Shown here: one piece after another, positions 1-7,867 of the stretch
How the letters are laid out: every line of letters begins with the position of its first letter
Numbering within the stretch: the stretch's first letter is position 1
Assembly: GCA_944385465.1 (NCBI GenBank)
Contig: CALWXH010000007.1
Location: 1-47,167, forward strand
From: an uncultured Oscillospiraceae bacterium
GTDB taxonomy: Bacteria > Bacillota > Clostridia > Oscillospirales > Oscillospiraceae
Length of the DNA stretch: 47,167 nucleotides
Reading direction: 5' to 3'
Made by a program: the position numbers and the translations under genes
Notes under the pieces: generated by a model
Database searches by the model: none
Seen by the model: only the letters and a program-made list of their open reading frames with translations
What the model was told of the DNA's origin: nothing

Positions 1-1
1 G

Positions 2-148
2 GAAAAGAGCATCAGCGCCTTTTCCCGTGAAAACACCAGCCGCTACCTCTCCGCCCTCACCAACGACGCCAACTCCATCGAGGAGAACTACCTCAACCGC
101 TCCCTCCTGCTGATCTTCCAGGGGGCCCAGTTCGTGGGGGGCTGGTGA
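2..148 (+). pseudogene. ABC exporter, transmembrane-domain fragment upstream of a frameshift (5' end outside window)
   Basis: Reading from base 2 gives an open frame (KSISAFSRENTSRYLSALTN onward, then DANSIEENYLN) that ends at a TGA at 146-148. This is the stretch of an ABC exporter transmembrane domain in which helices are linked by the NDA/NDV-x-IEENYL segment, so it is the direct upstream part of the next CDS. The two parts lie in different frames. They would join smoothly (FVGG then LVMMFALSWQLAL) if the G run at 136-141 had seven Gs instead of six. I therefore read it as one gene broken by a one-base deletion, either real or an assembly error in a homopolymer. The true start lies left of the window. 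Confidence 0.75.
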
Positions 149-1401
149 TGATGTTCGCGCTGAGCTGGCAGCTGGCCTTGGTCACCATCGTGCTTACCTT
201 GATCCCCATCACCATCTCCCTGGTCATGGGCAAGGAGCTGGCCGCCCGGGAGAAGGCCATGAGCGACCAAAACGAGAAATTTGTGGCCCAGGTGAAGGAC
301 TTTCTCACCGGATTCTCCGTCATCAAGAGCTTCAAGGCGGAGGGGGAGGCCGGACAGCTGTTCCAGTCCTCCAACGCGGAGACGGAGCGGGTGAAGGAGC
401 GCCGCCGCTGGTGGGACGCTATGCTCAGCAGCATCGCCCAGTCGTGTGGCAGCGTGATCCAGATCGGCATCTTCTTCTACGGGGCCTGGCTGGCCATCGG
501 GGGGAACATCCCCATGGGCACGGTGCTCATCGTCCTCAATCTTTGCAACTGCTTCAACCAGCCCATCCAGATCGTCCCCCAGTACTGGGCCAGCCGGAAG
601 GCTGCCCTCACCCTCATCGAGAAGCTGGCCCGGATCACCAAAGAGAACGCCGGACACGCCGGCGTGGCCATCCCAGCCCGGCTGGAGCGGGGCATCACGC
701 TGAAGGACGTCACCTTCGGCTATGTCCCGGACAAGCCGGTGCTGAAAGAGCTGTCCCTCACCTTTGAGCCGGGGAAAAAGTACGCCATTGTGGGCTCCTC
801 TGGCTCGGGCAAGTCCACCCTGCTCAGCCTGCTCATGGGCTCCTACACCGACTATGCCGGCTCCATCGCCATCGACGGCCAGGAGCTACGGGAGGTGGAC
901 ACCGACAGCCTGTACGACCTGGCCAGCCTCATCGGCCAGAACGTGTTCCTCTTCGACGACACGGTGCGGCGCAACATCACCATGTTCCGGGACTTCCCGG
1001 CGGACCAGGTGGAGACCGCTGTCAAGCGCTCCGGCCTGTCAGCGCTTGTGGCCCAGCGGGGTGAGGACTACCGCTGCGGAGAAAACGGGGTAAACCTCTC
1101 CGGGGGCGAGCGCCAGCGGGTGTCCATCGCCCGGGCCCTGCTGCGGGGCACGCCGGTGCTGCTGCTGGACGAGGCCACCGCCGCCCTGGACAACCAGACC
1201 GCCTTTGAGGTCACCGACGCCATCCTCCACCTGGACGGGCTGACCCGCATCGTGGTCACCCACCGGCTGGACGAGGCCCTCATGGAGCAGTACGACGAGA
1301 TCATCGTGCTCAAGGATGGCCGGGTGCGGGAGACCGGCACCTACCGGCAGCTGATGGAGAAGAAGGAGTTCTTCTACTCCCTGTTCACCCTGGCGGCATA
1401 A
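145..1401 (+). CDS. ABC exporter, fused permease/ATP-binding protein (C-terminal part, frameshifted)
   Basis: This is the rest of a fused ABC half-transporter that sits in the cytoplasmic membrane and couples ATP hydrolysis to export of an unknown substrate. The first ~150 residues hold the remaining transmembrane helices (for example MMFALSWQLALVTIVLTLIP). The ATPase follows: Walker A GSSGSGKST, signature LSGGERQRVSIARAL, Walker B PVLLLDEATAAL and the switch histidine in IVVTHRL. The protein ends naturally at 1401. The apparent start at 145 (GTG) or 148 (ATG) has no good ribosome site and falls inside a transmembrane helix, so it is an artefact of the frameshift at 136-141 and not a real N-terminus. 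Clear family, unknown substrate. A partner half-transporter may lie upstream, outside the window. Confidence 0.85.
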   Translation: MMMFALSWQLALVTIVLTLIPITISLVMGKELAAREKAMSDQNEKFVAQVKDFLTGFSVIKSFKAEGEAGQLFQSSNAETERVKERRRWWDAMLSSIAQSCGSVIQIGIFFYGAWLAIGGNIPMGTVLIVLNLCNCFNQPIQIVPQYWASRKAALTLIEKLARITKENAGHAGVAIPARLERGITLKDVTFGYVPDKPVLKELSLTFEPGKKYAIVGSSGSGKSTLLSLLMGSYTDYAGSIAIDGQELREVDTDSLYDLASLIGQNVFLFDDTVRRNITMFRDFPADQVETAVKRSGLSALVAQRGEDYRCGENGVNLSGGERQRVSIARALLRGTPVLLLDEATAALDNQTAFEVTDAILHLDGLTRIVVTHRLDEALMEQYDEIIVLKDGRVRETGTYRQLMEKKEFFYSLFTLAA

Positions 1402-1429
1402 GCCCCCGCTGGACACAGACTGAAAGAGC

Positions 1430-1465
1430 GCGCCCCCGGGCCAACGGCCCGGGGGCGCTTCGTCT
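1430..1465 (+). terminator. Intrinsic terminator after the ABC exporter
   Basis: A 13-bp perfect GC stem (1430-1442 with 1446-1458) and a 3-base loop are followed by TTCGTCTTTT. It lies between the + strand ABC gene and the - strand SLH gene, with the T-rich tail on the + side. Confidence 0.8.
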
Positions 1466-1480
1466 TTTATCAAATCGGTT

Positions 1481-2286
1481 TCAGCCCACCTGCTGCTCCA
1501 CCAGGTGCACCAGGATGGCCGCCAGCTGCTCCCGGGTGATGAGGTCCTCCGGCGCGAACTGCATGCCGCTGTAGCCCAGGACGATGCCGTTGCCCCTGGC
1601 CCAGTACACCGCGTCGGTATACCAGGTGTCGGGGGCCACGTCCTCAAAGGGATAGCCCAGATTCCCCTCCAGCTCCGGCTCGCCATCCATGCGGTAGAGC
1701 ATGGTGACCAGCTGGCCCCGGGTGGTGTCGGCGTCCGGGCTGAAGGTGGTGTCCGAGGTGCCCTGCATCACTCCCGCAGCAATGGCCGTAGCCACCTTCA
1801 CAACATACCAGGCGTCGGGGTCAATGTCGGTATACAGTTCCTCCAGGGCAGCGCCGGCCAGCCGCTGCTCCACCCTCAGCTCGGTGTTCAGCGTCTCGGC
1901 CAGCTCCCGCAGGTAGCTCCCCTCCATGGGGTTGTCCAGCAGGTCTTTCACCAGGGTGTAGAACGCGTCATCCACCTTCAGATAGATGGCGTAGCTGTCG
2001 GTGTAGGCCTGGGCCCAGGTCTCGCCGGTGCCGTCAGCCAGGAACTCGATCTGGGCCAGCGCATACATCGTCGCCGCGTCCGAATAGTCCATGGACACCG
2101 CTTCAAAGCGGCGGATGGCCTCGTCAGTCCGGTCCGCGTCCACCTTCTTCATACTGGATGTCCTCAAAGTCCAGGCTGGTCCTGGAAGAAATCCGTCTCC
2201 CTCACTGCGTCGGCAGCCAGGGCCGAGGGGCACAGGCTGATTGCAAAAACCAGCGCCAGCACCAAACCCAGTATTCGTCTCTTCAT
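1481..2286 (-). CDS. Secreted S-layer-homology (SLH) domain protein, frameshifted after the signal peptide
   Basis: The real start is the ATG at 2286 (GGGGAG upstream), giving a clear signal peptide MKRRILGLVLALVFAISLCP with an ALA-A cleavage site. That frame stops at 2164-2166 after FFQDQPGL, while the body (IRRFEAVSMDYSDAATMYAL onward) continues in another frame to 1481, so the gene is broken near 2150-2190. The C-terminal ~110 residues hold two SLH repeats (WYVVKVATAIAAGVMQGTSD, then ITREQLAAILVHL), which usually anchor proteins to secondary cell-wall polymers. The ~100-residue helical segment before them resembles, by eye only, the N-terminal lobe of M3-type peptidases, but no HEXXH is present. 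Either a decayed gene or a sequencing error. The cell-surface location is reasonably sure, the activity is not. Confidence 0.6.
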
Positions 2287-2356
2287 CCTTTGCACTCCCC
2301 TTTCCAGCGTACTCACGGGCGCGGTATATCCCGCGTATGGTACGAACCCTGTTCTG

Positions 2357-2384
2357 AGTATACACCATTGCCTCCGTCCCGCAA
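2357..2384 (-). promoter_or_regulatory. Possible promoter of the SLH-protein gene
   Basis: On the minus strand, TTGCGG (2379-2384), a 16-bp spacer and TATACT (2357-2362), about 70 bp upstream of the ATG at 2286. The -35 box is imperfect. Confidence 0.4.
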
Positions 2385-2408
2385 CAAAAACGCAATGGTT
2401 TGGGGGAT

Positions 2409-5400
2409 TCACTCCCGCTCGCTGAGCAGGCTCATCAGGTTGGTGCAGCCCACCGCCGCCACCGCCAGGGCGCAGCCGATGAGATAGCACACCAGGAAGG
2501 CGGCCGCAGCCAGCCAGCCCACCCAGCCGCCGCCCAGCAGGGTGAGCAGGACGCTGCCCACGACGCACCCCAGCAGGGCCAGGGCGCCCTGTTCCAGGAA
2601 GAAGGTGGCAAACACTCGGCCCTTGGAGGCCCCCAGTCCCCGGAGGACGGCGAACTCCATCCGCCGGCCGTTGACCATGAGCCAGGAGACGATGAAGCCC
2701 AGCAGCCCCACCGCCCCGCACAGGGCGGGGAGCAGAATCTGGCTGAAGGTGATGTACCGGCCCAGGCCGGCCACCGTCTCCACAAAGGCCTGGTCCCGGA
2801 GCACCACGTTGGTGCGGTTGGAGGTGATCTTGCCCACCTGAGTAAAGTTCTGGCCCTCCAGATAGTCCCGCAGGGCGTTCAGATCCCGGGCGGAGTCCAG
2901 GGTGAACCGGCAGGTGGACAGGTTGGTATTCCAGTAGAAGAAGGCATCCCGCCCGGCCGCGTCGGTAAAGTTGGAGTTGGGCCGCTCCCCTTCCGCCAGG
3001 AGGGCCTCCTCCCCCACGATCCAGTCCAGCTCGCACCAGAAGGACAGGGGAACATAGATCTCCCGCTGCCCGCCGGCGCCGGAGTAGGCTCCCACAACCT
3101 GAAGGGAGACCACTTCATTATAGTTTTGGGACAGGACTGGAATGCGGATCTGTCGGTTGAACCCGTCCCCCAGCTCCAGCTCCATCTGTTCCAGAAATTC
3201 CTGGCTCACCAGGCAGGGATAGGTCAGCGACGGCTTTCCCCCGTTCAACTGGCTTTGGTTGAAATAGAAGTCCATGCTGTCCAGGATGGAGTAATACTCT
3301 GTATCCGACAGGAAGCTCTCGTCCCAACCCTCCAGCCACTCCACCTGGGGCTCCTCCCCGTAGTAAAAGGCGGGGGCGGCGGACAGGTCGTTGAGGGCCA
3401 CCAGCTGCGGCTGCTGGCTGATCCAGGCGTTCATGCTCTCCATGCCAAAGGAGGTGTCGGAAAATTCGGGCATATCCACCCAGGACCAGTAGGGCCAGCC
3501 CTTGCTCACATAGATCTCCTCCATCAGCCCGGACTCCCACAGCAGCCGGGCGTTCCGGGCGGAGACGGAGAGATTGGTGGCCTGCCGGCCGTTGAGGCTG
3601 GTCACTTCGCCGGTGATGACGGTAGTGTCGTACAGGGTGTCCATCTGCTCGTCCCAGCCCTGGGCGGTGGAGGTCATCACCCCCAGCAGCAGGGCCAGGG
3701 CCAGGGCCACCGCGGGCACCACCCCGGAGCGCCAGCCGCCCCGGCGGACGGACAGCAGGGCGAACCGGGCCGCCCCCTGCCCTGTCGTGCTGGTGCCCCC
3801 CTTGGGCACCCGGACGGTGGATTTGCCCTGTTTCCGCACCGCTTTCCGCCGGGCCAGGCTCAGGAAGGCCAGGCACAGCGCCAGCGCCGTGCAGAACACC
3901 GCCAGGGCGGCGGCCAGGGCGGGCCACCAGGGCAGCTCCCCCATCTCCGGCGCGGCCTGGGCCACGCCGATGGCGGCCTCGCTGTACCGCTGGTCCACGG
4001 CGTACAGCCCCTGGGCGGCGGACAGGGCCGCCTGGAGGATGCGCCCCATGGACAGCCGGCCGATCAGTGCCCCCAGGACGGCCGCACAACCCGCGATGAC
4101 CACCGCCCCGGACACCAGCCACAGCCGGATCTTGCCCCTGGGCGTGCCCAGGCAGGTGAGCACCTCCACCGTCTCCCGCTGCCGGCCCACAAACAGGTAG
4201 CCGAAGAGCAACAGCACCGCCAGCGCCCCGCAGGCGCAGGCTGTGGTGATAGCCAGAGCGGTGGACTCCATAGCCCGGAGAGGCTGGGCGGCGGTGGAAT
4301 AGCCCTGGTCGTACAGGGTCACCCGCACCCCCTCGGGCGCCATGGCCTGGAGGGCGTCGGCGGCCTGGCGGCCCTTGGCGTTGTCCAGCACCGCACGGCC
4401 CAGGTTGTAGCCGAAGCGGGGCTGGCCGAAGCCGCCCTCGGCGCAAGACACCCAGACGCACCCGGCGTAGTCCTGCGCGTCGTTGGTGATCCCCACGATC
4501 TCCAGCGTCCGGGTCTCCTCGTCCACCGTCAGGTCAAACCGGTTCTCCTGTCCGGCGCTGAGCATGGTCAGCTCCAGGGTATCCCCTACGCTCAGCCCCA
4601 TCTGGCCGGCGGTGCGGCCATCCAGCACGCACACCCCCGCCTCCCCCGGCTGGGGAAAGCGGCCCTCCGACAAAAACAGGGCCTGCTGCTGGAAGGGCTC
4701 CAGGGCGGAAATCTGGTCGCTGGCCTCCAGGCGGACATAGCTGTTCATCGCCCGGTAGTAGTCCGCCCAGTCGACAAAAATGCTCTCTGTCAGGGCGGGG
4801 TCATCCGTCCCGGACAGCGCCAGATAGGGCGGTGTGTCGTCTTCCTCAGAAAAGGTGGTCAGCAGGAAGGTAGTGTTGGCGGACGCCCCGAAGGTGAACA
4901 CCCCGTGTAAAAGGTAGCGGGTTCCGCGCTGGGGGACAAAGTCCGTCTCCCCCGGATCCACAATGGCCAGCACCCCATCCCGCTGGTCTGAGGGCAGATA
5001 CAGCCCATCCACAATGGAACAGGAGTAGCCGGAAATGACCCGGCCCAACACCCCGTACTGGTCGGTAAGCGGGTCATAGTAATACAGCGTGTCCTCCCCC
5101 TGGCGATAGGCGGCGGGTATGGTACCCATCAGCTCTCCCGAGAGCATCCAGGGCTCTTCGATGATCTCCCCTTCCTCCACCTCATCCATCACAGTCTCCC
5201 CATCCTCGTTCAGGACGTAACGGAAAAGGGCAGTGCGGGCCACGCCGTCGGGGGAGCCCTCCGCCGTGTACTCCACAGTCATGTAATTGGGCACCACCAG
5301 CGGCTCCAGCCCCGGGGCATAATAGGTGAAATCCATGCTCATGGTGTTCATCACCAGGCAGGCCTCCGGCAGGGTCACTTCCCCCTCCAGCCACTGGATC

Positions 5401-5807
5401 CCGCTTCCGTACATGGGGGAGAAGCTGGTGGCCACCACCACGCCGTAGTCCTCATAGGGCAGGGCGCCGTCCACCCGGGAGTAGCCGCTTAGGGCGGCCA
5501 GGGCCTGGTCCGTGGACTCCCACAGCTCCACGCCGTCGATGGCGGCGATGGCGTCCCCGTCCAGGGCCTGGGCGGCCTGGCGGGCGTAGTCGTCCGCCGT
5601 GTCAGCGTCCGGGTAGTTTTGGCCCATGTACTCCACCAGGGCCACGCTGGTGTACTGGCCGTCCATCGCTGCCAGGGTGCGGGCGCAATAACTCCACATC
5701 CCCAGCCCCAGGGTGAGGGCCAGGGTGAGCAGCAGAATCAGCAGGGTGAACAGCACCGAGCGCCCTCGGGCCCGAAGGGTGGAGCGCACGCCGTTTCGCA
5801 CAATCAT
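2409..5807 (-). CDS. FtsX/MacB-type ABC transporter permease
   Basis: A large (1132-residue) permease of the FtsX family, the membrane partner of the ATPase encoded just upstream (5 bp away). The layout is the duplicated MacB-like one: an N-terminal helix (SVLFTLLILLLTLALTLG), an extracellular domain of about 480 residues, a central cluster of helices, a second extracellular domain, and three helices near the C-terminus. Such pairs act in lipoprotein or peptide export, antimicrobial-peptide resistance or cell-wall signalling; the substrate here is unknown. I chose the ATG at 5807, preceded by GGGGGTGAGG, over an upstream ATG at 5825 that overlaps the ATPase gene and lacks a ribosome site. No two-component system is adjacent, unlike Bce-type loci. 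No terminator is visible after the gene. Confidence 0.85.
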   Translation of the reverse strand: MIVRNGVRSTLRARGRSVLFTLLILLLTLALTLGLGMWSYCARTLAAMDGQYTSVALVEYMGQNYPDADTADDYARQAAQALDGDAIAAIDGVELWESTDQALAALSGYSRVDGALPYEDYGVVVATSFSPMYGSGIQWLEGEVTLPEACLVMNTMSMDFTYYAPGLEPLVVPNYMTVEYTAEGSPDGVARTALFRYVLNEDGETVMDEVEEGEIIEEPWMLSGELMGTIPAAYRQGEDTLYYYDPLTDQYGVLGRVISGYSCSIVDGLYLPSDQRDGVLAIVDPGETDFVPQRGTRYLLHGVFTFGASANTTFLLTTFSEEDDTPPYLALSGTDDPALTESIFVDWADYYRAMNSYVRLEASDQISALEPFQQQALFLSEGRFPQPGEAGVCVLDGRTAGQMGLSVGDTLELTMLSAGQENRFDLTVDEETRTLEIVGITNDAQDYAGCVWVSCAEGGFGQPRFGYNLGRAVLDNAKGRQAADALQAMAPEGVRVTLYDQGYSTAAQPLRAMESTALAITTACACGALAVLLLFGYLFVGRQRETVEVLTCLGTPRGKIRLWLVSGAVVIAGCAAVLGALIGRLSMGRILQAALSAAQGLYAVDQRYSEAAIGVAQAAPEMGELPWWPALAAALAVFCTALALCLAFLSLARRKAVRKQGKSTVRVPKGGTSTTGQGAARFALLSVRRGGWRSGVVPAVALALALLLGVMTSTAQGWDEQMDTLYDTTVITGEVTSLNGRQATNLSVSARNARLLWESGLMEEIYVSKGWPYWSWVDMPEFSDTSFGMESMNAWISQQPQLVALNDLSAAPAFYYGEEPQVEWLEGWDESFLSDTEYYSILDSMDFYFNQSQLNGGKPSLTYPCLVSQEFLEQMELELGDGFNRQIRIPVLSQNYNEVVSLQVVGAYSGAGGQREIYVPLSFWCELDWIVGEEALLAEGERPNSNFTDAAGRDAFFYWNTNLSTCRFTLDSARDLNALRDYLEGQNFTQVGKITSNRTNVVLRDQAFVETVAGLGRYITFSQILLPALCGAVGLLGFIVSWLMVNGRRMEFAVLRGLGASKGRVFATFFLEQGALALLGCVVGSVLLTLLGGGWVGWLAAAAFLVCYLIGCALAVAAVGCTNLMSLLSERE

Positions 5808-5811
5808 GCCC

Positions 5812-6486
5812 TCACCCCCGCTCATGGACCGCCAGGCCGTCCCGCAGCTCCAGCACCCGGTCCGCCCGCTCTGCCAGCTCCGGATTGTGGGTCACCAGCA
5901 CCACGCAGTAGCAGTTTTCGTGGGCCAGGTTCTGCAGAATGGAGAAGATATTCTCCCCGTTGGCGGTGTCCAGGTTGCCGGTGGGCTCGTCCGCCAGCAG
6001 GATTTTCGTGTCCATTCCCAGGGCCCGGGCGATGGCCACCCGCTGCTGCTCCCCGCCGGAGAGCATGGTGGGATAGCGGTCCAGGGCCTCGGCGGGCAGG
6101 CCCACCCGCTCCACCAGGGCGGCGGCGCGCTCCTTGGCCTGGCGCGCCTTCATCCCCCGCAGCTCCATGGGATACATCACATTTTCCGCCACCGTGAGCA
6201 GGGGAAACAGCCGGAAGGACTGGTAGATCACCGCCGCCTTCTCCCGTCGGTACTGCTCCAGCTTCATCTGGTCGGTGGGCACCCCCTCGCACAGCACCTG
6301 ACCTGAGGTGGGCAGATCCAGCCCCGCCATGAGGGAGAGCAGCGTGGTCTTGCCGCTGCCCGACTTGCCCACGATGGCGTGGAGCAGCCCCTCCTCAAAG
6401 CTGTGGGTGATCCCCTTCAGGGCCTCCACCTTCTGATACTGGGTCTGGTAGGTGTAGCGGACATCCCGCAGTTCCAATACGCTCAT
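5812..6486 (-). CDS. ABC transporter ATP-binding protein (MacB/LolD type)
   Basis: A 224-residue stand-alone ATPase of the MacB/LolD class, which powers the FtsX-type permease encoded immediately downstream. Visible motifs are Walker [10 protein letters not shown], the Q-loop region [17 protein letters not shown], signature [15 protein letters not shown], Walker [13 protein letters not shown] and the switch histidine VLVTHN. The DEPTGNLD form is typical of this class. The start is the ATG at 6486, with AAGGAGG eight bases upstream; a longer reading to 6516 has no such support. It is the first gene of a two-gene operon with a good promoter at 6537-6565. Confidence 0.92.
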   Translation of the reverse strand: MSVLELRDVRYTYQTQYQKVEALKGITHSFEEGLLHAIVGKSGSGKTTLLSLMAGLDLPTSGQVLCEGVPTDQMKLEQYRREKAAVIYQSFRLFPLLTVAENVMYPMELRGMKARQAKERAAALVERVGLPAEALDRYPTMLSGGEQQRVAIARALGMDTKILLADEPTGNLDTANGENIFSILQNLAHENCYCVVLVTHNPELAERADRVLELRDGLAVHERG

Positions 6487-6536
6487 GGCGCTTCCTCCTT
6501 TTTCCCCTCTATCCACCAGAGTTCGGGGTTTTCCCT

Positions 6537-6565
6537 ATTTTACCTGTTTCTGTCCGCTCCGTCAA
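6537..6565 (-). promoter_or_regulatory. Promoter of the ABC ATPase-permease operon
   Basis: On the minus strand: TTGACG (6560-6565), a 17-bp spacer and TAAAAT (6537-6542), about 50 bp upstream of the ATPase start codon. Near-consensus sigma-A type. Confidence 0.75.
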
Positions 6566-6579
6566 GCTAAAGGATAACC

Positions 6580-6614
6580 AAAAAAAGGAAAGGCTCCCAT
6601 TTGGGCGCCTTTCC
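6580..6614 (-). terminator. Intrinsic terminator after the DUF362 gene
   Basis: Stem GGAAAGGC/GCCTTTCC (6587-6594 with 6607-6614), with a further inner pairing. On the minus strand it is followed by a run of seven Ts (6580-6586). Confidence 0.8.
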
Positions 6615-6646
6615 TCAAAACATGAAAACATGTGATGCAAATTGGT

Positions 6647-7798
6647 TCACCGGTCCAGCAGGCGGGCCACCGGAGTGCGGCGCACCGTCATAGCCCCCTG
6701 GGGGCAGAACTCCTGGCAGCAGAAGCAGCGGATACACCGGTCCCGGTCAATCCCCGGCTTTCCCTTCTTCATGGTGATGGCCTTGGCCGGACAAATCTGG
6801 GCGCACAGGGTGCAGCCCACGCACTTGCTTGCCGTCAGGGCCGGGCGCTGGGTCAGGAGCCATCCGATGAGCTTTCCCCGCAGCCGCTTGAGCCGGCTGG
6901 TTCCATCCCCCTGAAATAACAGGCTGTTTCCGGTGGTGATACGCTGGAAATCCGGGAGGACAAAGGGCTCAGGATTCCCCGCCACGGACAGCTGGCTCAC
7001 CTGGGCGGGGATCAGCCCCCGCTCCAGCGCGGCCTCCAGGGTGGGCACCTCCTCCCGGCGCAGGCCGATGAGGTGGGCGCACAGCAGGTCCACTTTATGG
7101 GGGCTCTCCCCCGCCACCACCGCCCCCATATGCCGGGGGGTGCCGCTGGTGGGGCCGTTGCCCTCCATGCAGTCCACCGCGTCCACGATGGTGAGGCGGG
7201 GGGCGAAATACTCGTCCAGATCCACGATCATCCGGGCAAAATCCCGGGGGTCCGGGTAGCGGAAATGATACTCCGGCTTCACGGTGCCGGGAATGGCGCC
7301 GAACAGGTTCTTCGCGCCGCAGCTCATGGCCATCATGCCGTGGGTCTTGAGCTTGCAGAAGTCAATGATGGCGTCTGCCCCATCCAGGTACGCGGTGTAC
7401 CGGAAGCTCCGGCAGACCTTTCCCCGGGGATTACGGGCGTCCGCCTCGGAAAAGTCCTGGTTCAGCCTGCCGCCGGCCTTCTCCACCGCGGACATGCCGG
7501 CGGCGGCGTACACTTTGCCCACGAACCGGGCGTTGAACAGCCCCCCGGGGCTGTCCCCCACTGTGACTGCTGCCCCCCGCTGCACCAGTAGGCGCACCAG
7601 CGCGCACAGCAGGGCCGGATGGGTGGTGGCGCACCGCTCCGGCTGGAGCCCCGCCACCAGGTTGGCCTTGATGACAATGTGCATGCCCGGCTTGACCCAC
7701 TCCAGCCCGCCCAGGGGCGCCAGCACCTGTTCCAGTGCCCTGCGCGCGTGTTCCGGGGTGTAGTCCGGACACGAGACAATGGATACGTCAGGTTTCAA
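6647..7798 (-). CDS. DUF362 domain protein with C-terminal 2x[4Fe-4S] ferredoxin domain
   Basis: A 383-residue protein. Residues ~1-290 match the DUF362 pattern (IVIKANLVAGLQPERCATTH, GDSPGG, and a central KLKTHGMMAMSCGAKNLFG segment). The C-terminus has two cysteine clusters, CVGCTLCAQICP and CIRCFCCQEFCP, each fitting one 4Fe-4S cluster. DUF362 proteins are common in anaerobes and are assumed to be electron-transfer or redox-linked proteins; the reaction is not established. The start is a TTG at 7798 with GGGGGGA eight bases upstream, because the conserved N-terminus begins there. Only about 17 bp separate it from the terminator of the upstream ispH-rpsA gene, so no separate promoter fits easily and some read-through is likely. 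Confidence 0.85.
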   Translation of the reverse strand: MKPDVSIVSCPDYTPEHARRALEQVLAPLGGLEWVKPGMHIVIKANLVAGLQPERCATTHPALLCALVRLLVQRGAAVTVGDSPGGLFNARFVGKVYAAAGMSAVEKAGGRLNQDFSEADARNPRGKVCRSFRYTAYLDGADAIIDFCKLKTHGMMAMSCGAKNLFGAIPGTVKPEYHFRYPDPRDFARMIVDLDEYFAPRLTIVDAVDCMEGNGPTSGTPRHMGAVVAGESPHKVDLLCAHLIGLRREEVPTLEAALERGLIPAQVSQLSVAGNPEPFVLPDFQRITTGNSLLFQGDGTSRLKRLRGKLIGWLLTQRPALTASKCVGCTLCAQICPAKAITMKKGKPGIDRDRCIRCFCCQEFCPQGAMTVRRTPVARLLDR

Positions 7799-7814
7799 CG
7801 ATGTCCCCCCTACG

Positions 7815-7848
7815 GAAAAAATGGCCCGCCGCAGTCATGCGGCGGGCC
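7815..7848 (-). terminator. Intrinsic terminator after ispH-rpsA
   Basis: A perfect 11-bp stem GGCCCGCCGCA/TGCGGCGGGCC (7823-7833 with 7838-7848) and a 4-base loop are followed on the minus strand by ATTTTTTC. Confidence 0.9.
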
Positions 7849-7867
7849 AGTCTTGCCTCAGTGCGGA

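Noticed and set aside
136-148. Programmed frameshift in the ABC exporter
   Set aside because: A G-run alone is weak evidence, there is no slippery heptamer of known type and no stem-loop or internal Shine-Dalgarno at the right distance. Such transporters are not known to use frameshifting.
2400-4910. Very long open frame on the + strand opposite the FtsX-type permease
   Set aside because: It is Gln/Gly/Pro/His-rich low-complexity sequence typical of reading GC-rich coding DNA backwards. The minus strand has clear transmembrane and domain patterns.
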